From an uncultured Bacteroidales bacterium (lineage in GTDB: Bacteria > Bacteroidota > Bacteroidia > Bacteroidales > FEN-979): a stretch of DNA of 53,780 bases. The notes under the pieces are model-generated. The model saw only the letters and a list, made by a program, of their open reading frames with translations, made no database searches and was not told the DNA's origin. Shown here piece after piece: positions 1 through 10,100 of this stretch (position 1 is the first letter of the stretch; each line of letters begins with the position of its first letter). The position numbers and the translations under genes are program-made. The stretch covers positions 1-53,780 of the forward strand of contig CAIYJU010000073.1 in assembly GCA_903926565.1 (NCBI GenBank), given 5' to 3'.

Positions 1-1
1 A

Positions 2-433
2 GCTTCCTCCGGACTTTCCGATGAAGACATCCGGCGTATGCGTGAAGAGGCACAAATCAATGCCGATGCCGATAAGAAAACCAAAGAAGAAGTTGATAAG
101 CTGAATCAGGCCGATAGTTTGGTGTTTCAAACCGAAAAGCAACTGAAGGAGTTTGGAGATAAACTTCCTGCCGATAAAAAAGCATCAATTGAAAAAGCAT
201 TGGAAGAACTGAAAAGCGCACATAAAAACCGCGACTTCGCTGCAATTGATGGCGCCATTGCAAACCTGAACGCAATCTGGCAGACTGCCAGTGAAGAGAT
301 GTATAAAAACGCTTCACAGAATGAACCGCAGGGAGGTCAGCCGAATGATGCCGGTCAAAGCCAGCAGAATTCAAAAGGGTCTGGAAACGACGAAGTGACA
401 GACGTTGATTTTGAAGAAGTCAAGGATAAATAA
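2..433 (+). CDS. dnaK: Chaperone DnaK (Hsp70), C-terminal end only
   Basis: The reading frame is open from base 2, so only the last ~143 residues of DnaK are present and the start lies outside the window. The fragment opens with [17 protein letters not shown], the conserved start of the helical lid after the peptide-binding domain, and ends in the usual disordered Gly/Gln/Asn-rich tail with an acidic terminus ([10 protein letters not shown]). Such an acidic end (typically EEVD/DVEFEEV) is the DnaK hallmark. DnaK is the cytosolic ATP-dependent chaperone that works with DnaJ and GrpE. A strong hairpin terminator follows 25 bases after the stop, so this is the end of its transcription unit. Identification is by recognisable lid and tail sequence. 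The ATPase domain cannot be checked here. Confidence 0.95.
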   Translation, partial: ASSGLSDEDIRRMREEAQINADADKKTKEEVDKLNQADSLVFQTEKQLKEFGDKLPADKKASIEKALEELKSAHKNRDFAAIDGAIANLNAIWQTASEEMYKNASQNEPQGGQPNDAGQSQQNSKGSGNDEVTDVDFEEVKDK

Positions 434-457
434 ACCTGTCTTTGGGATGAATCTGAT

Positions 458-493
458 AGGGCTGAACCAAGTACAGGTTCAGCCCTTGTTTTT
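458..493 (+). terminator. Rho-independent terminator after dnaK
   Basis: A perfect 11-base inverted repeat (arms 458-468 and 476-486, AGGGCTGAACC and its complement, 7-base loop) is followed by a T-rich run (TGTTTTTTG). It sits 25 bases after the dnaK stop codon and separates dnaK from the secreted-protein gene at 576. Confidence 0.9.
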
Positions 494-575
494 TGTTAAT
501 AAATAAGTTAGAAAAGTCAAAAATTTTTAGCAATTTTGTAGATTAATTCCCTTGGGTATTTTAAAGGTCGTAACT

Positions 576-3086
576 ATGAAGCAGCGATTTACATTTTTAG
601 GGTTTGCCCTTCTGTTGATGTTCATTTTTTTTAACAAAGGATTCGGACAAACTGTGACTGAATTGGTGATTCCGAAATACTTTGGAGCAAAAACTGCTGC
701 GTCTGCCAACAATGCCAGGACTGCATTTGCCGTATGTTTTAAAATTGACGGATTAGCGGCCAACACAACATTTGACCTCAAACCGGCACTGGGATTGGTC
801 TCTGAAGCTGCCACAACCTATGGTGCAGGTAACTATTGGAATGGAACAATTTTCACAGGGACAACAAGTCTCTTAAACTATTTCACGACGGATGCAACCG
901 GAAGTTCAGGCCCGGTCTGGGTTTTTTATCAGCCTACCGGTAACGCAAGCCGTTTCGATGCAGGTCAGCAACACAGCATACGCATAGGTTGGGTGGTTGC
1001 AGGGGGAGCAATGCCAGGTTCCCCGCTTTACATCGGAACCAAAATTCTTACTCCACTGGATGTGGGCGTTACAGAAAGAACGACCGCAACTACTGATGAC
1101 GGCTGTTTTATCAAAGGAAGTTCACTCCCCCCGTCAAATGGAAAATACATGCTGATGTTTGACAACGCGGCAGGAACGGGTGATCCGCTCTTTTCTTATA
1201 TGATCATGCCATTGCTCCCTACCCAGTCTGCCAACCTCGAATTGCCGGTTCCGATAAACGATGTTTATATGCAAACCGGAACTGCAGCCGCAGGAGATTA
1301 TGTTGGGGTGATTCCCATCGGGGCAAACAATCCCAATGGTGTTCGAAGGGTTGAATCACGAAACGCTGATAATACAGTTTTTGCCTTTAATACGAGTTCA
1401 AATGGCATTTGGCCCGGCGGTGGTAACACAACCACTGCACTCCGCAGGGATGTGGTTACCCTTTCAAATTCAGATACGCCTCTTACACCGGCAGGACCAG
1501 GTTTGCCTGCTGTATCAACCAGTCCGGCAGTAACAAATATTTCATTCAATACGGCTACCGGTGGCGGAAATGTTACAAATAACGGGGGATCAGCAATCAC
1601 CGCGCGTGGTTTATGCTGGAGCATCGCCTCCAATCCTACCATTGCCGGGGCACATACCGTTGAACCGGGATCCCTGGGAGCATTCATCAGTAACATTACC
1701 GGATTGCTCCCCAGTACAACGTACAATCTCCGGGCTTATGCCACAAACACAACAGGAACAGCATATGGTGCGAATGTGACATTCAGCACACTCTGTGAAG
1801 TGATAGCGCCTCTGCCTGATTTTTCGGCCAGCAAGGTAAATTTGTCAGTAGGCGAGTCAATTAATTTTTTCGATTCAACTAAATTCTGTCCTGATACCTG
1901 GAGCTGGTCTTTCAATGGAGGAACGCCAAGTTCCTCAAACTTGCAAAATCCGGCAGGAATTGCTTACAATTTCACTGGCGACTTTACTGTCTGCCTTACG
2001 GCCACTAATCAATGGGGGCAGCAAACTACATGCAAATCTGCATACATACACGTTACCGGACCTACCAATGCCCCGATCGTTATGACAGAGATCAACTACC
2101 GGTCTCCGATCCCCGGCAGTGACTCCCTGGAATTTATTGAACTCTACAACAATGGAACCCAGCCCGTTAATATGGCAGGCTTTTATTTCAGCAAAGGAAT
2201 CGAATTTACCTTCCCGGCAACCACGCTTAATTCTCATTCTTACGTAATGGTAAGTAAGAGTTCAGTTCATATTACCAACACCTATAATGTTCCTTCGATG
2301 CAATGGAATGCTGGTTCTGCACTAACCAACCAGGGTGAACCAATCGTGTTGAAGGATCTTTATGGCTATGTTGTCGATTCAGTGTATTATTTACCAATAC
2401 TTCCATGGGATACAATGGCCAATGGAAAAGGACCTACCCTTCAGCTATGTGATCCCAGTTCCAACAATGCATTGGCGGTAAACTGGCGCCATGCCGTTGA
2501 ATATCAGGGAAAAACACCTGCCGGGGATTCGCTTTACGCATCACCGCTTGCAGGTTGTTCATATCTGCCAGTGGCAAATTTCCTTACCAGCGATTCCACC
2601 ATCAGCCTGGGGCAGTCGGTCGTTTTTACTGATGCCTCTACCGGTGGTGTTACCTCATGGTTCTGGGAGTTTGAAAGGGGAGTTCCTGAAACATTTACCG
2701 GGCAAACACCTCCCTCAATAAAATACAATATAATGGGAGCCTATGATGTTACACTCACCGTAACCAACGCTACCGGTCAAAGTAAAAAATACAAACCCGG
2801 TTTTATCCAGGTTGGACCTGCCGGAATTCCGGTTTTTTCATCTAAACAGGGCTTTTCTGTACTCCCGAATCCTGCCAGCGATGGTAAATTTTCCATCGTC
2901 TTCGATACACCCTCATCCTATGAAATCAGCTTGTTGTCAGGAATGGGCGTTGTTGTTGGCAGTAAAAAAACTGAATCAGGAAAAGCTGATTTTAATATCC
3001 CCGGGATAACTAATGGCTTATATTTCATTCAGGTTAAAAATCAAATTACCGGACTTATCAATATTCAAAAGCTAATTATTCAATAA
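576..3086 (+). CDS. Secreted lamin-tail/PKD protein with T9SS type A sorting domain
   Basis: An 836-residue exported protein. Residues 1-25 form a signal peptide (MKQRFTF, hydrophobic core, GFGQ). I chose the ATG at 576 rather than the in-frame TTG at 552 because it puts the basic residue and hydrophobic core at the N-terminus. After an unrecognised region come a fibronectin-III-like segment (~320-405, with ARGLCWS and STTYNLRAYATN), a PKD-like domain (~412-495, WSWSFNGGTPSS), a lamin-tail domain (~499-640, TEINYRSPIPGSDSLEFIEL), a second PKD-like domain (~660-745, WFWEFERG) and a C-terminal sorting domain (~758-836, VLPNPASDGKF ... GLYFIQV). The sorting domain predicts T9SS export and either surface attachment or release. 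Bacterial lamin-tail domains occur in secreted nucleases and surface proteins, but no nuclease domain is visible, so function is unknown. It lies 21 bases before the next T9SS cargo gene and is probably cotranscribed with it. Confidence 0.85.
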   Translation: MKQRFTFLGFALLLMFIFFNKGFGQTVTELVIPKYFGAKTAASANNARTAFAVCFKIDGLAANTTFDLKPALGLVSEAATTYGAGNYWNGTIFTGTTSLLNYFTTDATGSSGPVWVFYQPTGNASRFDAGQQHSIRIGWVVAGGAMPGSPLYIGTKILTPLDVGVTERTTATTDDGCFIKGSSLPPSNGKYMLMFDNAAGTGDPLFSYMIMPLLPTQSANLELPVPINDVYMQTGTAAAGDYVGVIPIGANNPNGVRRVESRNADNTVFAFNTSSNGIWPGGGNTTTALRRDVVTLSNSDTPLTPAGPGLPAVSTSPAVTNISFNTATGGGNVTNNGGSAITARGLCWSIASNPTIAGAHTVEPGSLGAFISNITGLLPSTTYNLRAYATNTTGTAYGANVTFSTLCEVIAPLPDFSASKVNLSVGESINFFDSTKFCPDTWSWSFNGGTPSSSNLQNPAGIAYNFTGDFTVCLTATNQWGQQTTCKSAYIHVTGPTNAPIVMTEINYRSPIPGSDSLEFIELYNNGTQPVNMAGFYFSKGIEFTFPATTLNSHSYVMVSKSSVHITNTYNVPSMQWNAGSALTNQGEPIVLKDLYGYVVDSVYYLPILPWDTMANGKGPTLQLCDPSSNNALAVNWRHAVEYQGKTPAGDSLYASPLAGCSYLPVANFLTSDSTISLGQSVVFTDASTGGVTSWFWEFERGVPETFTGQTPPSIKYNIMGAYDVTLTVTNATGQSKKYKPGFIQVGPAGIPVFSSKQGFSVLPNPASDGKFSIVFDTPSSYEISLLSGMGVVVGSKKTESGKADFNIPGITNGLYFIQVKNQITGLINIQKLIIQ

Positions 3087-3107
3087 TCATCAATTAATCT
3101 GTAACTT

Positions 3108-4718
3108 ATGAAAAAACAATTACTATTACTGGTCACCTTTTTAACGGTTGGCCTTTTCGCCATCGGTCAGGGTACTGAAAACTTCAACAACTATCCTGAA
3201 ACAGCCAATGCTTACCATGATGGTACCTTCACCGGACAGGATGGTTCTACATGGTCATACACACAAAGCCGTGGAGACTCCGTGATCGTTGCCCCTTCAC
3301 CCACTTTTGGCAAGAAACGCCCTATCACATCCAAAATCATCTCCGGTTCCATCGCTGGTGGTTGTGGAACGATTAGTTTCGAATACAAACAGCCATTCAC
3401 TACCGCTGTAAACCTGAACCTTTTTGTAAATGGACTTCTTGTAAAGAACGTGACTAGTACCGTTCAGGGTGCATTGAATAACTCGGGGCCGGTTGTAGTT
3501 AATACACCGGGAAACTTTACCCTGATGTTCAAACAGGCTGACAGTTCAAACTCAGGACAGGTTACCATTGATAATGTAATCTGGACAGGATACACCGGAA
3601 GCGCTGCACCCGAACCTACAAATTATCCGACCAATTTCATTGCTTCAACTTCTCCATTTACCATCAACCTCGCATGGACTGATGCTGTTGGCGCTCAGCT
3701 TCCTGCAGCCTATCTTATTATTGCAAGTGATCAGAACAATATTGTAGCCCCTGTTGATGGAACTCCAGTTTCTGATGATGCAAACCTGGCAGATGGACAT
3801 GGTGCCCTTAATGTTCTCCAGGGGATCCAGCATGCTGCTTTTGGTAATTTACCAGGAAATAAACAATATTTCTTTAAAATTTTCCCATACACCAATTCAG
3901 CTGCACTCATTAATTACAAAACCGATGGAACTGTCCCAAGTGCTACGGCAACAACGGCAAATACTGTAATCATTGACAGTCTTCATTTTACAAACAGAAC
4001 TTTCTCAAACTGGATCGTAAAAAGTGTTACAGGGGCAGAAGTTTGGGTTGTTGACTCAATCCATGGGATCAATGGTGGTCCATGTGGCAAAATGAGTGGA
4101 TATGCCGGTCAGGCGAATGTGAATGAAGACTGGCTTATTTCTCCCGCAATGAATTTTAACAATTACACCAATGAAGCACTCACCTTTCAGTCAGCTTATA
4201 AATATACAGGTCCACCAATGGAAGCCTTGATTTCAAATGACTATGATGGTGTAACAAACCCGGGCGATTTCACCTGGACTCCACTCACAGCAACCTGGTC
4301 AGCAGGAAATTATGTATGGGCTCCGTCCGGCACTATTAACGTTAGCGGGACAAGTGGAACGCATGTCTATGTTGGATTTAAATACACTTCTGATGCCATA
4401 GCAGCATCTACCTGGGAACTTGATGATATCATGATTACCGGCGACGTGTTACAAGGCATTGGCGATAAAGTTGCCGGTAAAGGAGATTTTTCTGTAAGTC
4501 CTAATCCTGCCACAGATAAATGCGTAGTAAGGTTTATCAATGAAGGTGTAAAGAATATCAGCATAATCTCTGTGATCGGAACATCGGTGATGGAAACTTC
4601 TACAGATCAGATGATCTGTTCGCTGAATCTTAATTCATTGACTCCCGGTATCTATTTTGTTCAGGTTTCTATGCCTGCGTCAAAAACAACACAGATCAAA
4701 AAATTGATCGTTCAGTAA
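3108..4718 (+). CDS. Secreted choice-of-anchor J protein with T9SS type A sorting domain
   Basis: A 536-residue exported protein. Residues 1-21 are a clear signal peptide (MKKQLLLLVTFLTVGLFAIGQ). The N-terminal ~160 residues form a beta-rich, carbohydrate-binding-like jelly-roll region of unknown family. A fibronectin-III-like stretch follows (~170-285). Residues ~290-450 resemble the choice-of-anchor J/MAM-like fold (GGPCGKMSGYAG, NEDWLISPAMNFNN, WELDDIMITGD). The last ~78 residues are a type A sorting domain (VSPNPATDKCVVRF ... PGIYFVQV). No catalytic motif is visible. A binding or adhesive role at the cell surface is inferred from the fold only. It follows the lamin-tail gene by 21 bases and is closed by a strong terminator at 4739-4770, suggesting a two-gene secreted-protein operon. 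Confidence 0.82.
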   Translation: MKKQLLLLVTFLTVGLFAIGQGTENFNNYPETANAYHDGTFTGQDGSTWSYTQSRGDSVIVAPSPTFGKKRPITSKIISGSIAGGCGTISFEYKQPFTTAVNLNLFVNGLLVKNVTSTVQGALNNSGPVVVNTPGNFTLMFKQADSSNSGQVTIDNVIWTGYTGSAAPEPTNYPTNFIASTSPFTINLAWTDAVGAQLPAAYLIIASDQNNIVAPVDGTPVSDDANLADGHGALNVLQGIQHAAFGNLPGNKQYFFKIFPYTNSAALINYKTDGTVPSATATTANTVIIDSLHFTNRTFSNWIVKSVTGAEVWVVDSIHGINGGPCGKMSGYAGQANVNEDWLISPAMNFNNYTNEALTFQSAYKYTGPPMEALISNDYDGVTNPGDFTWTPLTATWSAGNYVWAPSGTINVSGTSGTHVYVGFKYTSDAIAASTWELDDIMITGDVLQGIGDKVAGKGDFSVSPNPATDKCVVRFINEGVKNISIISVIGTSVMETSTDQMICSLNLNSLTPGIYFVQVSMPASKTTQIKKLIVQ

Positions 4719-4738
4719 TGGATTTATGAATGAAAGAG

Positions 4739-4770
4739 AAGGTCGCCTCAAACGGGCGACCTTTTTTTTT
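4739..4770 (+). terminator. Rho-independent terminator of the two-gene T9SS cargo operon
   Basis: Arms AAGGTCGCC (4739-4747) and GGCGACCTT (4755-4763) pair perfectly around a 7-base loop and run into nine T residues (4762-4770). It lies inside an upstream extension of the next reading frame, which argues that the next gene starts at 4801 and not earlier. Confidence 0.93.
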
Positions 4771-4771
4771 C

Positions 4772-4779
4772 TACATTTG
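4772..4779 (+). promoter_or_regulatory. Possible -7 box for the gene at 4801
   Basis: TACATTTG matches the Bacteroidota -7 consensus TAnnTTTG. It starts two bases after the terminator T-run and 22 bases before the chosen start codon. No TTG is at the expected -33 position, which falls inside the terminator hairpin, so this is a half-match only. Confidence 0.4.
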
Positions 4780-4800
4780 CCATTCAGAAGTAGTGTTCCC

Positions 4801-6375
4801 ATGCGGCGATTTTTCATACTTATTTTGACACTGGTCCTTATTCCCGGAATGAGATTATCAGCACAAAAGCAGGGCGGGAATGGTGATATGGACAAACCGT
4901 TGCGTGTTGAAATTCAGGCCCGGTCGGTCAATGAAACTTACCGGGTTATTCCCTGCGGAACCAATGGCCTTATCCTGTTTTTCAGGAGCCAGGAAATTAC
5001 ATCCGATGCCCGGACGAACTGGTATTTTACCTGTTACGATACTAACTTTCAACAAAAGTGGGTGAAAAGTGTCCTGCTATTCAGTGACCAGGACTTCCGC
5101 TTTAAGGAAATCGGGCAGGATACGCTGGTATTGTTATTTGTTCATACGGGTAAGTCCAAAGATCCTGAAAATCCAATAGAAATTCTCAGGGTATCACTAA
5201 GAAACGGAACCATGATCCTCAATACGGGGAAGCTTGAAAATGGTTCAACAGTGGATTTCTTTGGCTTAGAGAAAGGACGTGCATGGCTTGGGGTTAACAT
5301 GCGAAGCCTGGCGGGAAAAATAATGACGATCGAATTAAAACACGGAATAAACAGGGTGTTTCCATTGGGAACTGGTTCCCAGCTTGCAATTCATTGGTTG
5401 AAACCGGATACAGCCTCAGTCACTGTTTCCGCCATTGTAAGTCGTCAGATATCCAAGAAAATAATGGAATATTACCTGGTTCGTTATGATACCAGCGGAT
5501 TGATAAAACGTGAGGTCCTGATCGGAATGCAAAATGGTGAGCGTGCCATAACGCAGGTAAGAGTTGTAACATCCAATAACGGATCAGAATTACTTGTTGG
5601 CAGTTACGGACTGGGCCTGACCACCACCAGTCAGAAGAACAGTCCTGTGCTTGATGAATCAACCGGTTTTTTTTCAAGTCAGGTCAAAGGAGGAGTGGTG
5701 CAAACAACTAATTTTTACAATTTCCTGGAGTTGAAAAACGTGAATTCCATAGTGGGAGAAAATGACATTATTAATTTGAAAAAAAAGGCACTGAAGAAAA
5801 AAAAATCACTTAGTGAATATTCGTTGGATTATTCGGTATTAATGCACGATGTTATTGAAAAGGATGGATTTTTGACCGTTGCTGCGGAATTCTATACACC
5901 GCAGTACCATACTGAGAGTTTTACTGATTTTGACTTCTATGGCCGGCCATATACCAACAGCTATTCTGTATTTGACGGTTATCGGTTTTTTAATACGGTT
6001 GTAGCAGGATTCGATTTGGAAGGGAAGTTGTTGTGGGATAATTTTATTGAAATGAGGAATCTTGTTTCCTTCGAATTATCTCCGAAAGTCGTTATTTACC
6101 CGTCAGGTGCAGATTTGGTGTTGGGGTATATCAGCGACGGTAAGATTGGTTCCAGGATTATTCAGGCAGGAAATGTGGTGGAAAAGCTTGATTTTTCGGC
6201 ACTCGACATGTTGAATCCTGATGACAAATTAACGGCTGAATCGAAAGGATCCCTCATTTATTGGTATGGTCCCTATTTTCTCAGTTCGGGTTACCAGGAA
6301 ATCAAAAACATAGCTCTTGAAAGCAATAACAAGAGATTTGTCTTTTATTTCAGTAAATTAAAATTCGAAAAATAA
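4801..6375 (+). CDS. Exported protein of unknown function
   Basis: A 524-residue protein that I do not recognise. Residues 1-22 are a signal peptide (MRRFFILILTLVLIPGMRLSAQ). The ATG at 4801 is preferred over an in-frame ATG at 4726 because a terminator hairpin lies between them and because the signal peptide begins exactly there. The mature part is beta-rich with scattered aromatic residues. It has a lysine-rich stretch around residues 327-337 encoded by two long A-runs, and a Tyr/Phe-rich segment near 380-400 (FYGRPYTNSYSVFDGYRFF). There is no lipobox and no T9SS sorting domain, so a periplasmic location is the simplest inference. Repeated W and DLEGKLLW-type motifs would suit a beta-propeller-like fold, but I cannot show this. 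It converges on the small lipoprotein gene with a gap of only five bases. Confidence 0.7.
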   Translation: MRRFFILILTLVLIPGMRLSAQKQGGNGDMDKPLRVEIQARSVNETYRVIPCGTNGLILFFRSQEITSDARTNWYFTCYDTNFQQKWVKSVLLFSDQDFRFKEIGQDTLVLLFVHTGKSKDPENPIEILRVSLRNGTMILNTGKLENGSTVDFFGLEKGRAWLGVNMRSLAGKIMTIELKHGINRVFPLGTGSQLAIHWLKPDTASVTVSAIVSRQISKKIMEYYLVRYDTSGLIKREVLIGMQNGERAITQVRVVTSNNGSELLVGSYGLGLTTTSQKNSPVLDESTGFFSSQVKGGVVQTTNFYNFLELKNVNSIVGENDIINLKKKALKKKKSLSEYSLDYSVLMHDVIEKDGFLTVAAEFYTPQYHTESFTDFDFYGRPYTNSYSVFDGYRFFNTVVAGFDLEGKLLWDNFIEMRNLVSFELSPKVVIYPSGADLVLGYISDGKIGSRIIQAGNVVEKLDFSALDMLNPDDKLTAESKGSLIYWYGPYFLSSGYQEIKNIALESNNKRFVFYFSKLKFEK

Positions 6376-6380
6376 TCAGG

Positions 6381-6698
6381 CTACTTTTTTACAATAAACA
6401 ACAGGTTGTCGCAGAAAAGAATCATGACAGTGGTATCTTTATGATACTGAGGACCATCAATAGACAGTGTATAAGGTTGATTTCCCGGCAGGGTAAAAGG
6501 AAAGGTGAAATCTTTGTCAATACTGGTTATGTTGTTCGTTTCAAGTATTTTTATGGATAAAGTGGAATCAAGTTTGTTCTCGATGTTCAAAACCCCGTTC
6601 CCATTGCATGGATCAGCTACTTTTTCTTTTGTACAGGCAGCAATTGTCAGCATTGCAGCAAATAAAATGATCGAAATGGAAATGGCTGAATTTTTCAT
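6381..6698 (-). CDS. Small lipoprotein of unknown function
   Basis: A 105-residue lipoprotein. The N-terminus MKNSAISISIILFAAMLTIAAC ends in a typical lipobox (IAAC), predicting lipidation of the cysteine and membrane anchoring. The ATG at 6698 is chosen over one 39 bases upstream because a good promoter (-7 box 6726-6719) lies inside that extension and because the signal sequence starts here. The mature part is short with a probable beta-sandwich character (GVLNIENKLDSTLSIKI; QPYTLSIDG) and ends VKK. No family is recognised. It is monocistronic on the minus strand, facing the exported protein gene with a five-base gap and no terminator visible between them. Confidence 0.75.
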   Translation of the reverse strand: MKNSAISISIILFAAMLTIAACTKEKVADPCNGNGVLNIENKLDSTLSIKILETNNITSIDKDFTFPFTLPGNQPYTLSIDGPQYHKDTTVMILFCDNLLFIVKK

Positions 6699-6718
6699 GA
6701 GATTCGGATTGGTAAATG

Positions 6719-6747
6719 CAAAAATACAAGGTTTCATTCAATAACAA
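6719..6747 (-). promoter_or_regulatory. Promoter of the small lipoprotein gene
   Basis: On the minus strand, TTG (6747-6745), an 18-base spacer and TATTTTTG (6726-6719) match the Bacteroidota sigma-ABfr consensus TTG-N19-TAnnTTTG. Transcription would start near 6712, about 14 bases before the ATG at 6698. Confidence 0.6.
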
Positions 6748-6972
6748 TCATCGACAGTCAATTTTTTTCCCCCAACATTCATTTATTTCCTCGGCATGGT
6801 TGGGTTTTTATTATCCCAACACCCTGACATTGTTTTGAAAATACCTGATTGTCAATTTGTTATATGAAGTATTTGAATTTTGTGTTATTGTGGTCAAGCT
6901 GCGGAGTACACTTACAGCTTCTTTATCTTATAAACATGACAAAATAAATTGTGTTATGGTTGTCCATGATTG

Positions 6973-7002
6973 TTGGAATTTGTCAATATTGTGTTAACTT
7001 TG
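6973..7002 (+). promoter_or_regulatory. Promoter of the giant PKD-repeat gene
   Basis: TTG (6973-6975), a 19-base spacer and TAACTTTG (6995-7002) give an exact match to the Bacteroidota housekeeping promoter pattern. The predicted transcript would start near 7009, leaving an untranslated leader of about 120 bases before the ATG at 7132. Confidence 0.6.
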
Positions 7003-7131
7003 TTGATTCAGAGATTGTCGTAATTAATTATCACCCGGATTCTGTTGATACAGGCAACCTTTTGAATGAAACATTTGTCGTATATTTAAGTATAACATCA
7101 CAGCGGGTAATCATCTAAAAATTCTATTGCT

Positions 7132-10100
7132 ATGTTCCATCGATTTGTACGATATATTGTAGCCACTGCCATTCTCACTTCTGTAACCTTTCAAATAAGT
7201 GCCTTAGGTTGTCCCGACGTCAACCCTGTTGTATATGGGCCGGATGCTGTGAGGGAGGGACAAACTGTTGAATATTTCACTCCGTACAATGCGACTCATA
7301 CATATGTGTGGTCAATTCCTGGTGGTGGAGGGTTTCTCGGGAGCGTCAGGTATGATGCAAACTACATGTATCAGACAATAATCTGGAATACAATCGCAGG
7401 GAATCTGCAGGATTTTACCGTCAGGCTTGAAGAAACATATTTGGGTTGTACTGATTTTAAGATTCATAATGTTAAAGTTTTTCCATTGCTTCAGGCCTAC
7501 TTTTATTACGAACCAGATCCTGACGGTGGCTGTTTTTTTAATAAAGTTAATTTTACCGGTGATGTGTCAAAGCACTCTGATCCGAATATCACCTATTCAT
7601 GGAATTTTGGTGATGGTTCCCCGATTAGCAATTCTCCCAATCCATTGCATGTCTTCCCAATCGTAGCCCCGTTCACCCCACCCTATACTTTTACGGTTGT
7701 TCTTGAAATACAGAATACGGACGGGCAAACGGACATGATCACCGACTATGTTTATGTTGATCCTGACAAGTATAAGCCTACTGCAGTAATTACCAACCCC
7801 ATAGCTCCGGCATGTGAATACGACCAATATGTCTTCTCTGCTTCAAATTCACTGATCATTCCTGCAGGCAGTCCGGCAAGTAATGTAACTGTGCTTCAAT
7901 ACGACTGGTTTGTAAATGGCACGCTGATTGAAACAAATTATCCGCCCAATAGCAGCTTTACATACACTTTCCCAACGTTTGGAAGTTATTTGGTGGAAAT
8001 GAAGCTGACAAACTCCAAGAATTGCGATAACACCACCAGCTTTCCGGTACAGGTTCTCAATACCAGGCCAACTGCATCATTTGATGTTGCCCAGACTTGT
8101 GTGAATGAATTTGCGCCGTTTACTGATCACTCTATTCCGGGAGCTGCTCCGTTATTGACAATCACCAATTGGTGGTGGGATTGGGACGATGGTTCGCCAA
8201 TTGAAGCTTTCACTACGTATCAGCCGATAGTTTACCACAGATTCACCGATCTGAACCTGCACAATGTAACACTGACAATTAAGAACAGCAATGGTTGTGT
8301 GAATACAAGCGCCCCGTATCCCGTTACCGCACAAGCATCACCACAGGCAAATTTCACCTTTCCTGTTACTACCTGCGATGGTCAGGAAGTCCAGTTTGAT
8401 GGTTCACTCAGTTCACCTTTAACGGGACCCGGGATTGTTTCTTATGAATGGGATTTCAATGATCCGCTTTCTCCGTCCCCAACGGGAACAGGTTTGACAA
8501 CCTCCCATATTTTTTCAGCAGCTGGTACCTATCTGGTTTCACTTACAGTGACGAATTCTGCCGGCTGTGCCAATACTAAAACACTTACTGTCAATGATGC
8601 TCTTGTAGTCAGCGCGCTCCCAACCCTGGCTTTCAGTTATGCCCAGGGAGCTACGACCTATGAGCAGATCTTTACTTCCGTTTCCAATGCGGGAAATAAT
8701 GTTTTCTGGGATTTTGGTGATGGCAACACTGGTTTCGGTTCACCAATAACCCACTTGTTTCCCGGGCCCAATATTTATCCTGTCACCTGTACCGCCATCA
8801 ATACAACAACTCAATGTTCCACTGTAGTGGTTCAACAGGTTCCGCTTCTTAATGCCCCGCCAACTCCGTGTTTTACAGCTTTACCATCCAGTCAGTGCCA
8901 GAATGCACCTATTCAGTTTGTCCCCTGCCTGACAGCTGGTACGATTTTTTCAGAGGATTGGGATTTTGATGACGGCGTCACAGTGCATATCACAGATCCG
9001 GCACTCATTCCTTACTCTCCGGTGCATATCTATAATTCTCCCGGTCAATACCATGTTACCCGGGTGCTGAATATTGGACTTCCAACCGAGGTATCCTCTT
9101 CACTCTGGGTCACGATTTTTGATGCCCCGACAGCCGATTTCACCTGGTTCAGCATACCAGGACACCAGGGAGAAGCATGCAGCGGTGAGGTGGTTAATTT
9201 TTCTTCCAACGGATCTCACTCCAACGCAACACCCCCGGGGACCATCTACAAATGGGCCTGGGACTTCGGCGACCCGCAATCTTTTGCCAACAACTTCTCA
9301 ACCCTGGAGAATCCCACCCATACCTTTACGACCGTTGCCAATGGAGGATCTTCAGTGTATCATGTAAAACTAACAGTATGGGATAACCTTCAGGATTGTC
9401 CCAGCCTTGAGAAGGTTATTGATGTGACCATCAACCCTCCGATTCCAATAGATTATACTATTCCAACCGCAGCCTGCGTTGATCAGCTTGTTACTTTCCA
9501 GGCGACTGCGGTGATGGATCCGCTGACAATCGCTTCCTGGTCCTGGGATTTCGGCGACGGGACACCGGTTTCAATTGATCCGGTTACCACAACCCATGCA
9601 TATTCGTCATTCATGACGGGTATGCGAACGACAACACTTACGGTTGTTGATATTCATGGCTGCTCAAATACTCTTTCGAAAGATATTAATGTCATTCCAT
9701 CTCCTACTGCCGGATTTACCTATTCGAGCCCGAGCTGTGAAGGAGATGTGGTGTCGTTTACAGATGAATCAACTCCTGGAGGTCCTGCCGGTGACCACAT
9801 CGTGAAATGGGAATGGTTCTGGGGAGATAATCCTCCATTATTCGATCCGGAAGTCATTTTATTCGGAGTTGGTAATCCAAATGTACAGCATACCTTCCCT
9901 GTTGTTCTCGGCACTTATTCCTGGCCGGTACGCCTGAGGGTTACTAACACGTACGGTTGCGTTTCTGAGAAAACCATCAACGTGAACCTTCTTCCTGCGC
10001 CAGTTGCCGGCTTTGTAACTGTTTTAGGAACGTATCAATGTGCAGGCCAGCCTGTCCAGTTCCAGAGCAGTGGCATTTCAAATCCGAATGGCGGCGGCCC

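Larger units (their letters stand above)
6699..7131. other. Intergenic region between divergent genes
   Basis: A 433-base AT-rich stretch between the lipoprotein gene (minus) and the giant PKD gene (plus). It holds one promoter for each. I see no reading frame worth calling and no RNA gene. A six-base inverted repeat (GTTGGG 6799-6804, CCCAAC 6815-6820) is too weak to be a terminator. Confidence 0.7.

Noticed and set aside
4726-4800. Upstream ATG at 4726 as the start of the exported protein
   Set aside because: The region contains a strong terminator hairpin, and the signal peptide begins at 4801.
6799-6820. GTTGGG/CCCAAC hairpin upstream of the giant PKD gene
   Set aside because: Six-base stem, with the T-rich part in the loop rather than after the stem, so not a terminator.
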